From Candidatus Poribacteria bacterium (GTDB lineage: Bacteria > Poribacteria > WGA-4E > WGA-3G), in NCBI GenBank assembly GCA_958295815.1, contig OY282374.1, positions 1,012,856-1,076,855 of the forward strand: a stretch of 64,000 nt of DNA, written 5' to 3'. This document shows, piece after piece, positions 7,409 to 15,894 of the stretch (the first letter of the stretch is position 1; every line of letters starts with the position of its first letter). The translations under genes were made by a program, and so were the position numbers. A model generated the notes under the pieces. It made no database searches and was not told the DNA's origin. It was given only the letters and a program-made list of their open reading frames with translations.

Positions 7409-8497
7409 TCAAGCGGGAGACAGATTGATAGCTGCGTTGAGGTCTCTGTCAGATTCAAAACCGCATTGGGTGCAGTGGTAAGTGCGATCCGAAAGCGTCA
7501 AGTCCGTTTTCTTCTCTCCGCAGTTGCTACAGGTCTTACTTGATGCGAAAAACATATCAGCTTCAGTTATAGGCACACCACGACGCTCTGCCTTGTATTT
7601 CAACATCGTTAGAAACCGCGATAACGCTGAATCAGATAACGCTTTGGCAATCCGTCTGTTCTTTAGCAGTCCGCTGATATTCAGTGTCTCTATACCGATA
7701 GCAGAGGCACGCTTAACAATAGCCGTTGATGCTTTATGGTGTGCGTCCTCACGGATACAAGCAATGCGATAGTGGACTGCACCGAGTCTGTCCTTTGCTT
7801 TTTGCCAATTTCGTGAGCCTTTGGACTTCCGCGATAAAGCCTTGTTCGCACGTCTGAGTTTGCGTTGATACCGCTTCAGAGGACGTGGATTGTCGTATAC
7901 AACGCCATCAGAACAGGTGGCGAGGGTGTTGATACCCACATCAACGCCGACAGGTTCTCTATCGTCAAAGAGCGTCGGTTGGTGTGTGTAATTGCTTTCG
8001 TCACACCGGACCAGTATAGAAACGGACCAACGTCCGTTATGTTTGGATACCACAACCTTTGACACCTCTCCCGTAAACCGCAATTCCTCGCGCATGCGAA
8101 CCCAACCGATCTTCGGTAACTTGATACGCTTTTTATAGACTTCAGCCGTTCCTACGCCATTGTCTGCTTGATAGGATATTCTATCAGATCGTTTTTTGTA
8201 GACAGGGAATCGGTTTTGTTTACTTTTCCAACGCGACACCGCATCACCGAGATTGTGAATAGCATTCTTGGACGCATTCTGCGATAATCCGTCACACCAA
8301 TCAAAACGCTCACGCTTGACGGCGTTGAATTCACGTTTGATGTCTTGATAGGTACGCCATTCGTCAGCGTCTAAACCTGCGTTGAAAGACGATAAACCGA
8401 AGTTGAAGGCAACACGGGCATAGCCAGCGTGCTGTGCCATAAGCGTCGATTGCTTATGATTCGGATTCAGGGCTATCTTCTGTGTTCGTAAACTCAT
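7409..8497 (-). CDS. tnpB: TnpB, RNA-guided RuvC-like endonuclease of IS200/IS605 family
   Basis: 362 aa from the ATG at 8497; a GTG at 8509 is also possible. OrfB_IS605 and zinc-ribbon architecture is complete. The N-terminal region is helical and NPNHKQ-containing. RuvC-I is GVDVGIN with catalytic Asp, RuvC-II is IGIETLNI with Glu, the zinc ribbon is CSNC...CTQC, and RuvC-III is DRDLNAAIN. All three catalytic acidic residues are present, so nuclease activity is expected. TnpB proteins cut DNA at sites matching a guide from the transposon right end and help keep the element in the genome. The gene lies just after the selenoprotein pair on the opposite strand. Nothing suggests it is broken. 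Confidence 0.92.
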   Translation of the reverse strand: MSLRTQKIALNPNHKQSTLMAQHAGYARVAFNFGLSSFNAGLDADEWRTYQDIKREFNAVKRERFDWCDGLSQNASKNAIHNLGDAVSRWKSKQNRFPVYKKRSDRISYQADNGVGTAEVYKKRIKLPKIGWVRMREELRFTGEVSKVVVSKHNGRWSVSILVRCDESNYTHQPTLFDDREPVGVDVGINTLATCSDGVVYDNPRPLKRYQRKLRRANKALSRKSKGSRNWQKAKDRLGAVHYRIACIREDAHHKASTAIVKRASAIGIETLNISGLLKNRRIAKALSDSALSRFLTMLKYKAERRGVPITEADMFFASSKTCSNCGEKKTDLTLSDRTYHCTQCGFESDRDLNAAINLSPA

Positions 8498-8528
8498 TTG
8501 GATTCTCACGTCTCACGCCTTTAACCCC

Positions 8529-8581
8529 TTACGAGTAGGTGGCAGACACGCAGCCTTGCGACTACGCTCGTAATGTCTGCC
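8529..8581 (-). repeat. Interleaved inverted repeats at the left end of the tnpB element
   Basis: Two perfect inverted repeats cross each other. TTACGAG (8529-8535) pairs with CTCGTAA (8567-8573), and GGCAGACA (8541-8548) pairs with TGTCTGCC (8574-8581). As RNA or single-stranded DNA this is either a pseudoknot or a switch between two hairpins. It lies 31 bp upstream of the tnpB ATG. Confidence 0.6.
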
Positions 8582-8704
8582 AACGTGATACGATATTTCT
8601 AACTTTATCGACGAAAAAAGTCAACGGTTTTTTAGAATAAAATTACTGAAATATGCTGAAATCTATAGTTTTTCAACTACTGTTAATCAACCCTGACTTT
8701 TAGC

Positions 8705-9565
8705 CTACTTGTTCTTCGCGTAAAGCGGATTTTCAAGCAGGGTTTGTACTTCGTAGATAGATCCCTGCCGATCCGCGGGTGGTTCCGGCATACGCACTGG
8801 TGCAGCTACTACACGAGGCTGATTCGTCGGTTCGCCACGGATAATGAAGTCGTTGAAAGACTCCCAGTCCGGAATGCCTTTTAGGGGCCAGGCATCTACG
8901 GCACAATACTGAAACAGGAGTAAGCGGCGCGATTTATCCGAAGTATTCGGCATAGAACCGTGTAGTGCTCGGACGTGATGGATGGTGATTCCCCCCGCTT
9001 TCAACTCAATAGGTACTGCTCCGTCTGGTGTGAAATTGGGATCTGTCACTGCACCAATGAATACGCCATTTTGGTGATGATTTAAAGTCGGTCCCTTGTG
9101 AGAGCCGGGGATTATCATCAATGCGCCATTCTCCACAGTCATGTCATCAATTACGACACCGACTGCGAGTAGGTCATCGTTGGTGTGCGGATAAAATGCC
9201 CAGTCCTGGTGCCATTCAACGGGACTCCCAAACTCCGGGTATTTCATATTCAATTTATGCCCATTATACCGAACTCCGGATCCGATAAGTTGTTCCACAA
9301 TGTCCAGAATCCTCGGATGCCTTAAGGCCTGATCATAAACGATGTGATGTAGTCCGGGACTTTTGATGCGTCGGACACGCGGGTTGGAAGGAGTATGTCC
9401 AGGTTCCAGATCGAAGATGTCAGTATGTTCAGAGACTTCTCTCGATTTTTCGACGAATTCATCGGTAACTCGGCGAAGATCGGCAACCTCTTCCGCCGTT
9501 AGCACTGCTTCAACGCCGATATAGCCGTTCTCGTGATAAAAATCACGTTGTTCTTGCGTGAGCAT
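8705..9565 (-). CDS. Phytanoyl-CoA dioxygenase (PhyH) family protein
   Basis: 286 aa. Iron ligands are seen in VEWHQDWAFYP (HxD) and RALHGSMPN (distal His), with the 2-oxoglutarate Arg in DKSRRLLLFQY. The architecture matches the other two canonical PhyH proteins here (3439-4293 and 23682-24455). AGGAG lies about 11 nt before the ATG. A soluble Fe(II)/2-oxoglutarate dioxygenase with unknown substrate. The 139-bp region between it and the tnpB left end holds no recognisable gene. Confidence 0.9.
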   Translation of the reverse strand: MLTQEQRDFYHENGYIGVEAVLTAEEVADLRRVTDEFVEKSREVSEHTDIFDLEPGHTPSNPRVRRIKSPGLHHIVYDQALRHPRILDIVEQLIGSGVRYNGHKLNMKYPEFGSPVEWHQDWAFYPHTNDDLLAVGVVIDDMTVENGALMIIPGSHKGPTLNHHQNGVFIGAVTDPNFTPDGAVPIELKAGGITIHHVRALHGSMPNTSDKSRRLLLFQYCAVDAWPLKGIPDWESFNDFIIRGEPTNQPRVVAAPVRMPEPPADRQGSIYEVQTLLENPLYAKNK

Positions 9566-9626
9566 TGTTCTTTACGCTCCTCTTAGCGAAATGATACTGC
9601 TATTGTAGTCGAATCTGTAAAAAAAA

Positions 9627-10718
9627 TCAACCTGTTAACAATTTCTTATAAATTTCTTCTACCTTTTGGACGTGCGTTTCAATACCGAAAGTCTCTTCGG
9701 CATGTTTTCTTGCGCGTTCTCCTATGCGGACGCTTTGCGTCGGATTTTGAGCGAGTTCGACAATCTTATTTGCGATATTCTCCGAAGACTCTGACGGCAT
9801 AATGTATCCTGTTACACCGTGAACAATCATTTCGGCGGTACTACCAACTGGTGTACCAATGACAGGTTTGCCAGTTGCCATCGCCTCTGCAATGACACTC
9901 CCTGCTGAAAGCGTTACCAGTAGGTCAAGCTCCTGCATTGCTTTGGGCATGTCGGTGCGGTGTCCTGTAAAATTAATACGTTCTTGTAACTGGTGTTTGG
10001 CTACCAATTGGTGGACTTCCCGTTCATAGGCACGATGTTCTGGTGTGTCGAGTGTTCCACCAATGATATGAAATTCAATATTCTTGTGCTGTGTAGCGAC
10101 CTTAGTGGCGATCTCAACAAACGCTTTTTGGCGTTTGAAGGGTTCAATTCTGCCTACGATACCGACTACATACTTCTCTGAAGTTGTTATTCCAGAAGCG
10201 GGTTGGAAAGCCGACAAATCGACACAATTCAGTATGACATCAATCTTTTGAGTATCAATCCCGACTTGAATCAGTGGCAGGCTGCTCTGCTCGGAAATAG
10301 CGATAATTCTGTCCATTTGGTCGAACATGTATTTGCGCACTTGGGAGGCTGTGAGCAGCGTCCGGACGTGTGAAATCACAGGGATATTCAGCTGTTTGCT
10401 AACATGCCATAGATACGGGTTAAACCACGAGTCGGAGGTATGGATTAGCTGCGCATTGTGTGTCTTGGCGAGAGCAACTAATTTTTTAGCGGCACTGTAC
10501 CTTGCTATTAACGATTTCGTTTTTCGCCACGGTGGAAGTTTGAGAATGACAGTAGGGATGTCAGCACGCCTTAAATACTCAGCGAAAACGCCATCGTCAG
10601 GACAGACGACAAGCGGTTGATAGTAGTTTCGATCGATGTTGGTAACAAGATAAGCGAGTTGCTTTTCACCCCCGCCGATGCTCGAACCGCAATGGCTGAG
10701 GTAGAGTATCGGAATCAT
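9627..10718 (-). CDS. GT4-type glycosyltransferase
   Basis: 363 aa, GT-B fold. The N-terminal half has LSHCGSSIGGGEKQLAYL, the usual start of GT4 acceptor domains. The C-terminal nucleotide-sugar domain shows VVGIVGRIEPFKRQKAFVEIA, FHIIGG, FTGHRTDMPKAM and SAGSVIAEAMATGKPVIGTPVGSTAEMI, which holds the expected catalytic E-x7-E region. Such enzymes transfer a sugar from a nucleotide donor to glycan or lipid acceptors in the cytoplasm. It stands alone among prs and PhyH, so no pathway is clear. Confidence 0.9.
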   Translation of the reverse strand: MIPILYLSHCGSSIGGGEKQLAYLVTNIDRNYYQPLVVCPDDGVFAEYLRRADIPTVILKLPPWRKTKSLIARYSAAKKLVALAKTHNAQLIHTSDSWFNPYLWHVSKQLNIPVISHVRTLLTASQVRKYMFDQMDRIIAISEQSSLPLIQVGIDTQKIDVILNCVDLSAFQPASGITTSEKYVVGIVGRIEPFKRQKAFVEIATKVATQHKNIEFHIIGGTLDTPEHRAYEREVHQLVAKHQLQERINFTGHRTDMPKAMQELDLLVTLSAGSVIAEAMATGKPVIGTPVGSTAEMIVHGVTGYIMPSESSENIANKIVELAQNPTQSVRIGERARKHAEETFGIETHVQKVEEIYKKLLTG

Positions 10719-10752
10719 CTGTTTGTATCAGTAAAAGCGATTTTTCCACAAA

Positions 10753-11748
10753 CTACACTGGAAAATTGAGTTGCTGATCTAGGAAAACTTGGCTGACCGA
10801 TCGGTGCTGGTGGACTCTCAAGATGGCTTCAGAGAGTAGCGGTGCGATAGACAATACTTTTACTTTTCCATCCAGTTGCTTTTCAGCTGGGACAGGAATT
10901 GTATTCGTGGTGACCACCTCGCGAATTGCTGGATGGTTAAGTCGTTCCAACGCCGGACCAACTAATATAGGATGTGCGATACTCACATAAGCAGGTTCTG
11001 CGCCAGCCTCTGCCAATGCTATGGCTTGTTGGCAGATGGTACCACCTGTTTGTATTTCATCGTCGGTGATAATTGGCGTTTTACCTTTGACGTCCCCAAC
11101 AAGTTCGACGAATTTGACGCTCTGTCCATCGATACCCGTGCGCCGCTTGTGCATAATGGCTAATGGGAGTCTGAGAATATCAGCGTATTTCTCTGCTAAC
11201 TTAGCGCGACCTGCATCGGGGGCAACGATTACACCATTTTCAACTTGCTTCTCGCGGAAGTAATTTGTCAAGGTAGTTAGGGCAGTTAAGTGATCCATAG
11301 GGATATCGAAGAAGCCTTGTATCTGTGGCACGTGTAGATCAATAGCCATGACGCGACTGGCACCAGCCGTGGTCAAGAGATTAGCGACGAGCTTCGCACT
11401 AATCGGTTCACGCCCTGTTGTTTTATGATCTTGACGAGAATACCCAAAATACGGAATAATAGCGGTAATCTGCCGAGCTGACGCACGTTTCATTGCGTCA
11501 ATCGTAATCAGCAGTTCCATCAGGTTTTCGTTGGCAGGTTGACTTGTTGGCTGGACTATGTAGATATCAGTGCCGCGGATACTTTCCTCAATTTGAATGC
11601 GAGTTTCAAGATTGGGAAATGGACCGATTGTAATTTTACCGAGTTCAACGCCTAAAATCGCAGCAATTTCTTTCGCCAACGCCGGATTCGCGCTTCCGGC
11701 GAATAGCCTGAAATCCCTTCTAACTTGGTGGTCAATCGGTGTGGACAT
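10753..11748 (-). CDS. prs: Ribose-phosphate pyrophosphokinase
   Basis: 331 aa. Makes PRPP from ribose 5-phosphate and ATP for nucleotide, His and Trp synthesis. Motifs: FPNLETRIQIEESIRG, PYFGYSRQDHKTTGREPISAK (ATP flexible loop region), DLHVPQIQGFFDIP, VAPDAGRAK, and the PRPP-binding loop TDDEIQTGGTI. In most family members this loop is DD-x-IDTGGT, so the second acidic residue is Gln here. AAGGAGG precedes the ATG. The enzyme is probably functional, but the changed loop residue deserves notice. Confidence 0.94.
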   Translation of the reverse strand: MSTPIDHQVRRDFRLFAGSANPALAKEIAAILGVELGKITIGPFPNLETRIQIEESIRGTDIYIVQPTSQPANENLMELLITIDAMKRASARQITAIIPYFGYSRQDHKTTGREPISAKLVANLLTTAGASRVMAIDLHVPQIQGFFDIPMDHLTALTTLTNYFREKQVENGVIVAPDAGRAKLAEKYADILRLPLAIMHKRRTGIDGQSVKFVELVGDVKGKTPIITDDEIQTGGTICQQAIALAEAGAEPAYVSIAHPILVGPALERLNHPAIREVVTTNTIPVPAEKQLDGKVKVLSIAPLLSEAILRVHQHRSVSQVFLDQQLNFPV

Positions 11749-11860
11749 GCCAATACCTCCTTATATCAAGTTAATTTTGTTCATCACATATTATGCAACT
11801 GAAGCAGAAAGCTGTAAATTTAGCACACTCTGTTGGATTGTGAACGTTTAGCGAAGACTA

Positions 11861-13483
11861 TCAAGAAATTAGTGATTCACCTGTCATCTCAGAAGGTTGT
11901 GCTAAACCGAGCAGGTGGAGCACTGTCGGAGCAATATCGGCAAGTCGTCCGTCTGTGCGGAGTTGTTGCGCCTTACGTTGGTTATCCACAAGAATAAGAT
12001 CCACGTCGTATGTGGTATGTGCCGTATGGATACCCCCGGTTTCCGGATCGATCATCTGTTCACAGTTACCGTGGTCGGCGGTGACAATGAGGGCTCCATC
12101 CTTTCTGAGCACAGCATCAACAATTTTTCCAACACCAGCGTCAACTGCCTCAACTGCTTTAATAGCGGCTGGTAGTGAACCTGTATGTCCTACCATGTCA
12201 CCATTGGCGTAGTTCAGTACTATCAAATCATATTTGTCGGAGTTGATTCGACGCAGCATCTCTCCGGTTACGCCGGATGCGGACATCTCTGGTTTCTGAT
12301 CGTAAGTCGTGACATCGCGTGGGGAGGCGATGATTTGTCGATCTTCGCCTTCATACGGTTCATCTCGGTAGTCGTTGAAAAAGAAGGTAACGTGCGGAAA
12401 TTTCTCAGTTTCTGCGCATCTGAATTGTGTTAAGCCTGCTTGGCTGACATAAGCGCCGAGCGTGTTCTGAATTTTGGGAGGTTTTTTGACAGCTGCTTCA
12501 ACGGGCATACCCCGCTCATACTCGGTCATTGTGACAAATTTAACGTCAGGTTTGCAATTCCGTTTAAAACCCATTTGTCGCGTGACGCCATCTTTTCCTT
12601 CTGCCTGAAATGGGAATTCATCGAGGCAGAAAGCTTTGGTGAGTTCTCGGGGACGATCTCCTCGGAAGTTATAGAAAACAACGGCATCTCCATCGGTAAT
12701 ACGAGGAAGTGGTTCGCCATCGCTGCCGAGAACTACAGACGGACGCACGAATTCGTCCCCTTTACGGTTGGCATCCTCGGGATTCTCGTAATAATCGCGA
12801 TAGGCATCTGTGGCAGCGGTGACACGATCACCGACACCTTCAGTTAAGAGGCGATATGCGACTTCAACGCGTTCCCATCGATCGTCCCGATCCATTGCAT
12901 AAAAGCGACCGATAACGGATGCGATCTGCCCGATGCCTATCTCTTTCGACTTCGCTTCAATCTGCTTGCAGAATTTGATACCGAGGTCAGGCTGGCAGTC
13001 ACGTCCATCACTGAAATTGTGAATCAAAACTTGGTTAGGCTTAAGTCCGTTTGATTTGGCGAGTGTGAGGAGTCCATAGAGATGCTCAAGTGAGCTGTGA
13101 ACACCAGCGTCACTTGCCAATCCTATGAGGTGCAGATGTGTTCCGTTGTTTTTGACATGTGCGATCGCATTTAAAAGCACTTCGTTCTGGGCAAACTCAC
13201 CGGAGCGGATCATGGTGCTGATACGAAGGAGCTCTTGATTTACGATGCGTCCTGCCCCAATATTTTGATGTCCGACTTCGCTGTTGCCAATGACCCCGGG
13301 GGGTAGACCGACGTCTTCACCGGAGGTATGAATTTGTACGTATGGATAGTTCTGCCTAAGCCAGTCATCTGCGGGGGTCTTTGCGAGATGGACGGCATTC
13401 GCGTGTTGAAATTCAGGATACGGATTGTTGCCCCAACCGTCTCGAATGATGAGGACGACGGGGCGTTTCTGCTGGGTTGTCAT
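11861..13483 (-). CDS. gpmI: 2,3-bisphosphoglycerate-independent phosphoglycerate mutase
   Basis: 540 aa from the ATG at 13483, chosen because AAGGAA lies at proper distance and because the domain starts at once (RPVVLIIRDGWG). The frame runs 12 codons further upstream. The phosphoserine nucleophile is in GVIGNSEVGHQNIGAG. Metal ligands are seen in SDAGVHS, HNFSDGRD, NYANGDMVGHTG and VTADHGNCEQM. It interconverts 3- and 2-phosphoglycerate in glycolysis. The start is 11 nt after the stop of the LamG gene upstream. Confidence 0.95.
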   Translation of the reverse strand: MTTQQKRPVVLIIRDGWGNNPYPEFQHANAVHLAKTPADDWLRQNYPYVQIHTSGEDVGLPPGVIGNSEVGHQNIGAGRIVNQELLRISTMIRSGEFAQNEVLLNAIAHVKNNGTHLHLIGLASDAGVHSSLEHLYGLLTLAKSNGLKPNQVLIHNFSDGRDCQPDLGIKFCKQIEAKSKEIGIGQIASVIGRFYAMDRDDRWERVEVAYRLLTEGVGDRVTAATDAYRDYYENPEDANRKGDEFVRPSVVLGSDGEPLPRITDGDAVVFYNFRGDRPRELTKAFCLDEFPFQAEGKDGVTRQMGFKRNCKPDVKFVTMTEYERGMPVEAAVKKPPKIQNTLGAYVSQAGLTQFRCAETEKFPHVTFFFNDYRDEPYEGEDRQIIASPRDVTTYDQKPEMSASGVTGEMLRRINSDKYDLIVLNYANGDMVGHTGSLPAAIKAVEAVDAGVGKIVDAVLRKDGALIVTADHGNCEQMIDPETGGIHTAHTTYDVDLILVDNQRKAQQLRTDGRLADIAPTVLHLLGLAQPSEMTGESLIS

Positions 13484-13494
13484 GCAAATTCCTT

Positions 13495-14241
13495 TTAAAG
13501 ACCTTTTATTTTTCCCCATGTTGTGGTGAGTTTTCCACGTACTTCTACATCCTGTGGTGTCTCCATGACTTTTTGGATGTCAGCTTCACTCAGAGTTTTC
13601 TCATAGAGTCGAACTTCATCAATTTTACCGGGGAAATGGTCGGTGGCGTTGCCAAGATCATCCCCACCAATCCAGAGTTCTAAATTGGACGGAGCGATTG
13701 GCACATTGTTGGCGGCATCGCCTTCGAGTTTACCGTTTATGTAAACCTTCATTGTCTTTCCATCGAAAGTTCCTGCGAAGTGATACCATTCGCCCTCTTT
13801 CCAGTCGGTTGTTGTGGATTCAGCGAAAGTATTGTTCGGTTTGACGAGAAAATCGATGCTGCTGGGGTTACCGAAATCAAAAATGACGAAGATGGAGTTA
13901 TTTTTACTCATTAAGCGGTGACTGGTGAGAACATCGTTTGGACTGAACCACGCCATGAGGGTGATATTTTCCTCGATTGCGAGGTCAGGATCGTCTGCGA
14001 CAATGACATGGTCGTCCACACCGTCAAATTCGAGTCCGGTGCCGAATTTTCCCTCAACCCATTTGGGATCATCGTTAAACTCTCCGTCGTGTCCGTTGCC
14101 TGTGATATCTATGGCTTCTTTACCTTTGCCTTCATCAAAGGGCCAGTAAGCGACGAGTCCGTCTTCCGCAACGTTGGCAATACTGAGGTGAGCGATCAGG
14201 AGGAGTGAGCAGAGCAACAAAACAAAGATAACTTTGGACAT
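13495..14241 (-). CDS. Secreted LamG/concanavalin A-like lectin-domain protein
   Basis: 248 aa from the ATG at 14241, selected because GGAG lies upstream and a signal peptide (MSKVIFVLLLCSLLLIAHLS) begins there. One LamG-like domain follows: VAYWPFDEGKGKEA, GNGHDGEF, GTGLEFDGVDDHVIV, ITLMAWF, WYHFAGTFDGKTMKVYING, GKIDEVRLYEKTLSEADI. The protein ends with GKLTTTWGKIKGL, close to the tail of the LamG protein at 4405-5151. Predicted to be exported. The tail may be a sorting or anchoring signal (inference). Confidence 0.87.
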   Translation of the reverse strand: MSKVIFVLLLCSLLLIAHLSIANVAEDGLVAYWPFDEGKGKEAIDITGNGHDGEFNDDPKWVEGKFGTGLEFDGVDDHVIVADDPDLAIEENITLMAWFSPNDVLTSHRLMSKNNSIFVIFDFGNPSSIDFLVKPNNTFAESTTTDWKEGEWYHFAGTFDGKTMKVYINGKLEGDAANNVPIAPSNLELWIGGDDLGNATDHFPGKIDEVRLYEKTLSEADIQKVMETPQDVEVRGKLTTTWGKIKGL

Positions 14242-14455
14242 TGCAGTTTCTCCTATGCAAGAGAAAAATCTTGGATTTTTAATTTGAACTTTTGTCAATA
14301 TTGTAACATATTTGTAAAAATGAATGCAAAAAAAATGGAGGGAATTTCGTTTTCAGTTGTTAAATTAATCGTTGATGAAATAGGATACTTCATTTCTGAC
14401 CGCTGTGGTCTACATTTTGTCCCTTGCCACCTTCGGAGGTCCACGCGGTGGCATA

Positions 14456-15109
14456 TCAACCGGTGCGCTCGATCGACCAGTGACGATCTGTGCTCTGGAC
14501 GACCACGGCACCCGGCATGTCCATCTGCATTAGCATTTCATTGACTTCGGCGATGGTGAACGCGGCGAGGAAGGAATCATAATACAGTTTTTGTTGATAA
14601 GGGGTGTCGTCTGCGGCGTACGTATCCACAAAGGCTTGCGCGTCTGCTGGTGTTTTCGGGCGGATGAGGTCGCGGATCAGGACTGTTCCTTTGGGACGGG
14701 CAACTCTGCCCATCTCTTTAAGTGCCTTCATCGCATCATGGATATGGTGGACAATGCTGTTAGAGATAATTCCGTCAAATGTATTGTCGGGGAAGGGTAA
14801 GACTTTGGCATCGACGAGTTCGAGGGTTATCCGATCGGTGAGATCGGCGTCTGCGACGTGGCGTTTGGCTATTTTTAGCATCTCCTCGGACAGATCGATG
14901 GCGGTGATACGGATATTTGGGCAGCGTTGGGCGAGTAAGATAGGAATTTGTGCGGGACCGGTGCCGACATCGAGAAAGTGTCCAACATTCGCACCAAGTG
15001 CAACGACGCGGTCTACAAAGGCTAGATCAACCTCACCGTGCTCCATCGCATCGTAGGCTTCGGCGGCTTCGGCTGTATCCATAACTTCCTGTTCTACAAT
15101 TCGATTCAT
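14456..15109 (-). CDS. Class I SAM-dependent methyltransferase
   Basis: 217 aa from the ATG at 15109 (AGGA 9 nt upstream); a TTG at 15136 would add nine residues. Motif I is FLDVGTGPAQIPILLA, the acidic residue of motif II is in ITAIDLSEEMLKIA, motif III is DAKVLPFPDNTFDGIISN, followed by HHIHDAMKALKEMGRVARPKGTVLIRD. It resembles Methyltransf_11/25 enzymes that act on small molecules. The 5' end overlaps the 3' end of the TIM-barrel gene by 77 nt in another frame, an unusually long overlap. Confidence 0.86.
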   Translation of the reverse strand: MNRIVEQEVMDTAEAAEAYDAMEHGEVDLAFVDRVVALGANVGHFLDVGTGPAQIPILLAQRCPNIRITAIDLSEEMLKIAKRHVADADLTDRITLELVDAKVLPFPDNTFDGIISNSIVHHIHDAMKALKEMGRVARPKGTVLIRDLIRPKTPADAQAFVDTYAADDTPYQQKLYYDSFLAAFTIAEVNEMLMQMDMPGAVVVQSTDRHWSIERTG

Positions 15110-15893
15110 CCTCTGATTTCCTAATGAGTTCAGCAACAGTTAGTGCATTCTGGCGGATCTGGTCTGGTTGAAATTGGGTGTACATACCAACCGCCATTGC
15201 ATCTATAGGTTTGATGTTATCAAGCGCGAGTTGAAAGGCTTCACGCGGCTCATTCCTGCCAGCGGCTAATACCTTTATCGCAATTATCGGCGTCGGTATC
15301 GCTTGTATCGCTGAGAATGCTGTATAACGATCGTCTGGCAGATACAGTTCTCTATGTGTTGTGTGATTATATAATGCACAGACATAAAAGTCAACATCGT
15401 ATCCTTCAACGTAGCAGTACTTGAGGACCTGTGGATCATGCGTGCCGATCCCAACTGCACAACCGAGGTCTCGGATGCGCTTGAGACTTTCATTGAGTGA
15501 ATCGAGTTGTCCTTCTGCATACAATTTATCGGTCGTGCCACCGTGGTGGTAGATAGCAATCGGTTTATAGCGGGCAATAATCTGTAGATATTCGTTGAGA
15601 TCGGCGTATTCTGTATCTTTGGGGGTTTGGGCAATCCACTGAATCGTGCCACCTGCGTTCCAGTATTCGTTAAGGACGCGCATGATGTGTCTATCGGCGC
15701 GTGCGAGGACGGTATTGATTCCGTTCTGCTCGGCTTGTCTGAGGTCCGCCATAATTTGCGGTGCTGTGTAGTAATCCTCCATGGCTTTCGATGCCGCTGC
15801 GGAGCGGTGCGAAATGCCACTATAGGGGTTACCGCCGATAATAAGTCGCGTGACGCGATGTGATGCGATGGGAATTGTAGGTAGTTTTATCAT
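15033..15893 (-). CDS. Uncharacterised TIM-barrel-like protein, paralogue of 41936-42769
   Basis: 286 aa from the ATG at 15893, one base after the TAA of the lipoprotein gene, so translation is probably coupled. I do not recognise a named family. The sequence has an opening HRVTRLIIGGNPYSGISH, then NGINTVLARADRH, IYHHGGTTDKL, GCAVGIGTHDP, VDFYVCALYN, IAIKVLAAGR and a final helix AVGMYTQFQ. The same blocks occur in the protein at 41936 (LVIGDNPIYGYSH, HGGGVGH, LSVHDP, DYYMTGLYN, VFKVLAAGR, LLGMYQQF). The C-terminal ~25 residues are Arg/Ser-rich and unlike the paralogue, because they lie in the methyltransferase overlap. A frameshift near 15120 could have lengthened the protein. Confidence 0.78.
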   Translation of the reverse strand: MIKLPTIPIASHRVTRLIIGGNPYSGISHRSAAASKAMEDYYTAPQIMADLRQAEQNGINTVLARADRHIMRVLNEYWNAGGTIQWIAQTPKDTEYADLNEYLQIIARYKPIAIYHHGGTTDKLYAEGQLDSLNESLKRIRDLGCAVGIGTHDPQVLKYCYVEGYDVDFYVCALYNHTTHRELYLPDDRYTAFSAIQAIPTPIIAIKVLAAGRNEPREAFQLALDNIKPIDAMAVGMYTQFQPDQIRQNALTVAELIRKSEDESNCRTGSYGYSRSRRSLRCDGAR

Positions 15894-15894
15894 G

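Larger units (their letters stand above)
7289..8581 (-). mobile_element. IS200/IS605-family element carrying only tnpB (approximate extent)
   Basis: A single tnpB with structured sequence on both sides. At the 3' side is a hairpin AGAAATC-TACG-GATTTCT (7289-7306), typical of an IS605-type right end. At the 5' side are two inverted repeats at 8529-8581. No tnpA (Y1 transposase) is present, so mobility would depend on a TnpA elsewhere. Exact ends cannot be set without an empty site. The outer ends probably lie some tens of bases beyond the hairpins. The 3' untranslated stretch 7290-7408 is where a TnpB guide (omega) RNA scaffold would be expected. Confidence 0.7.
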
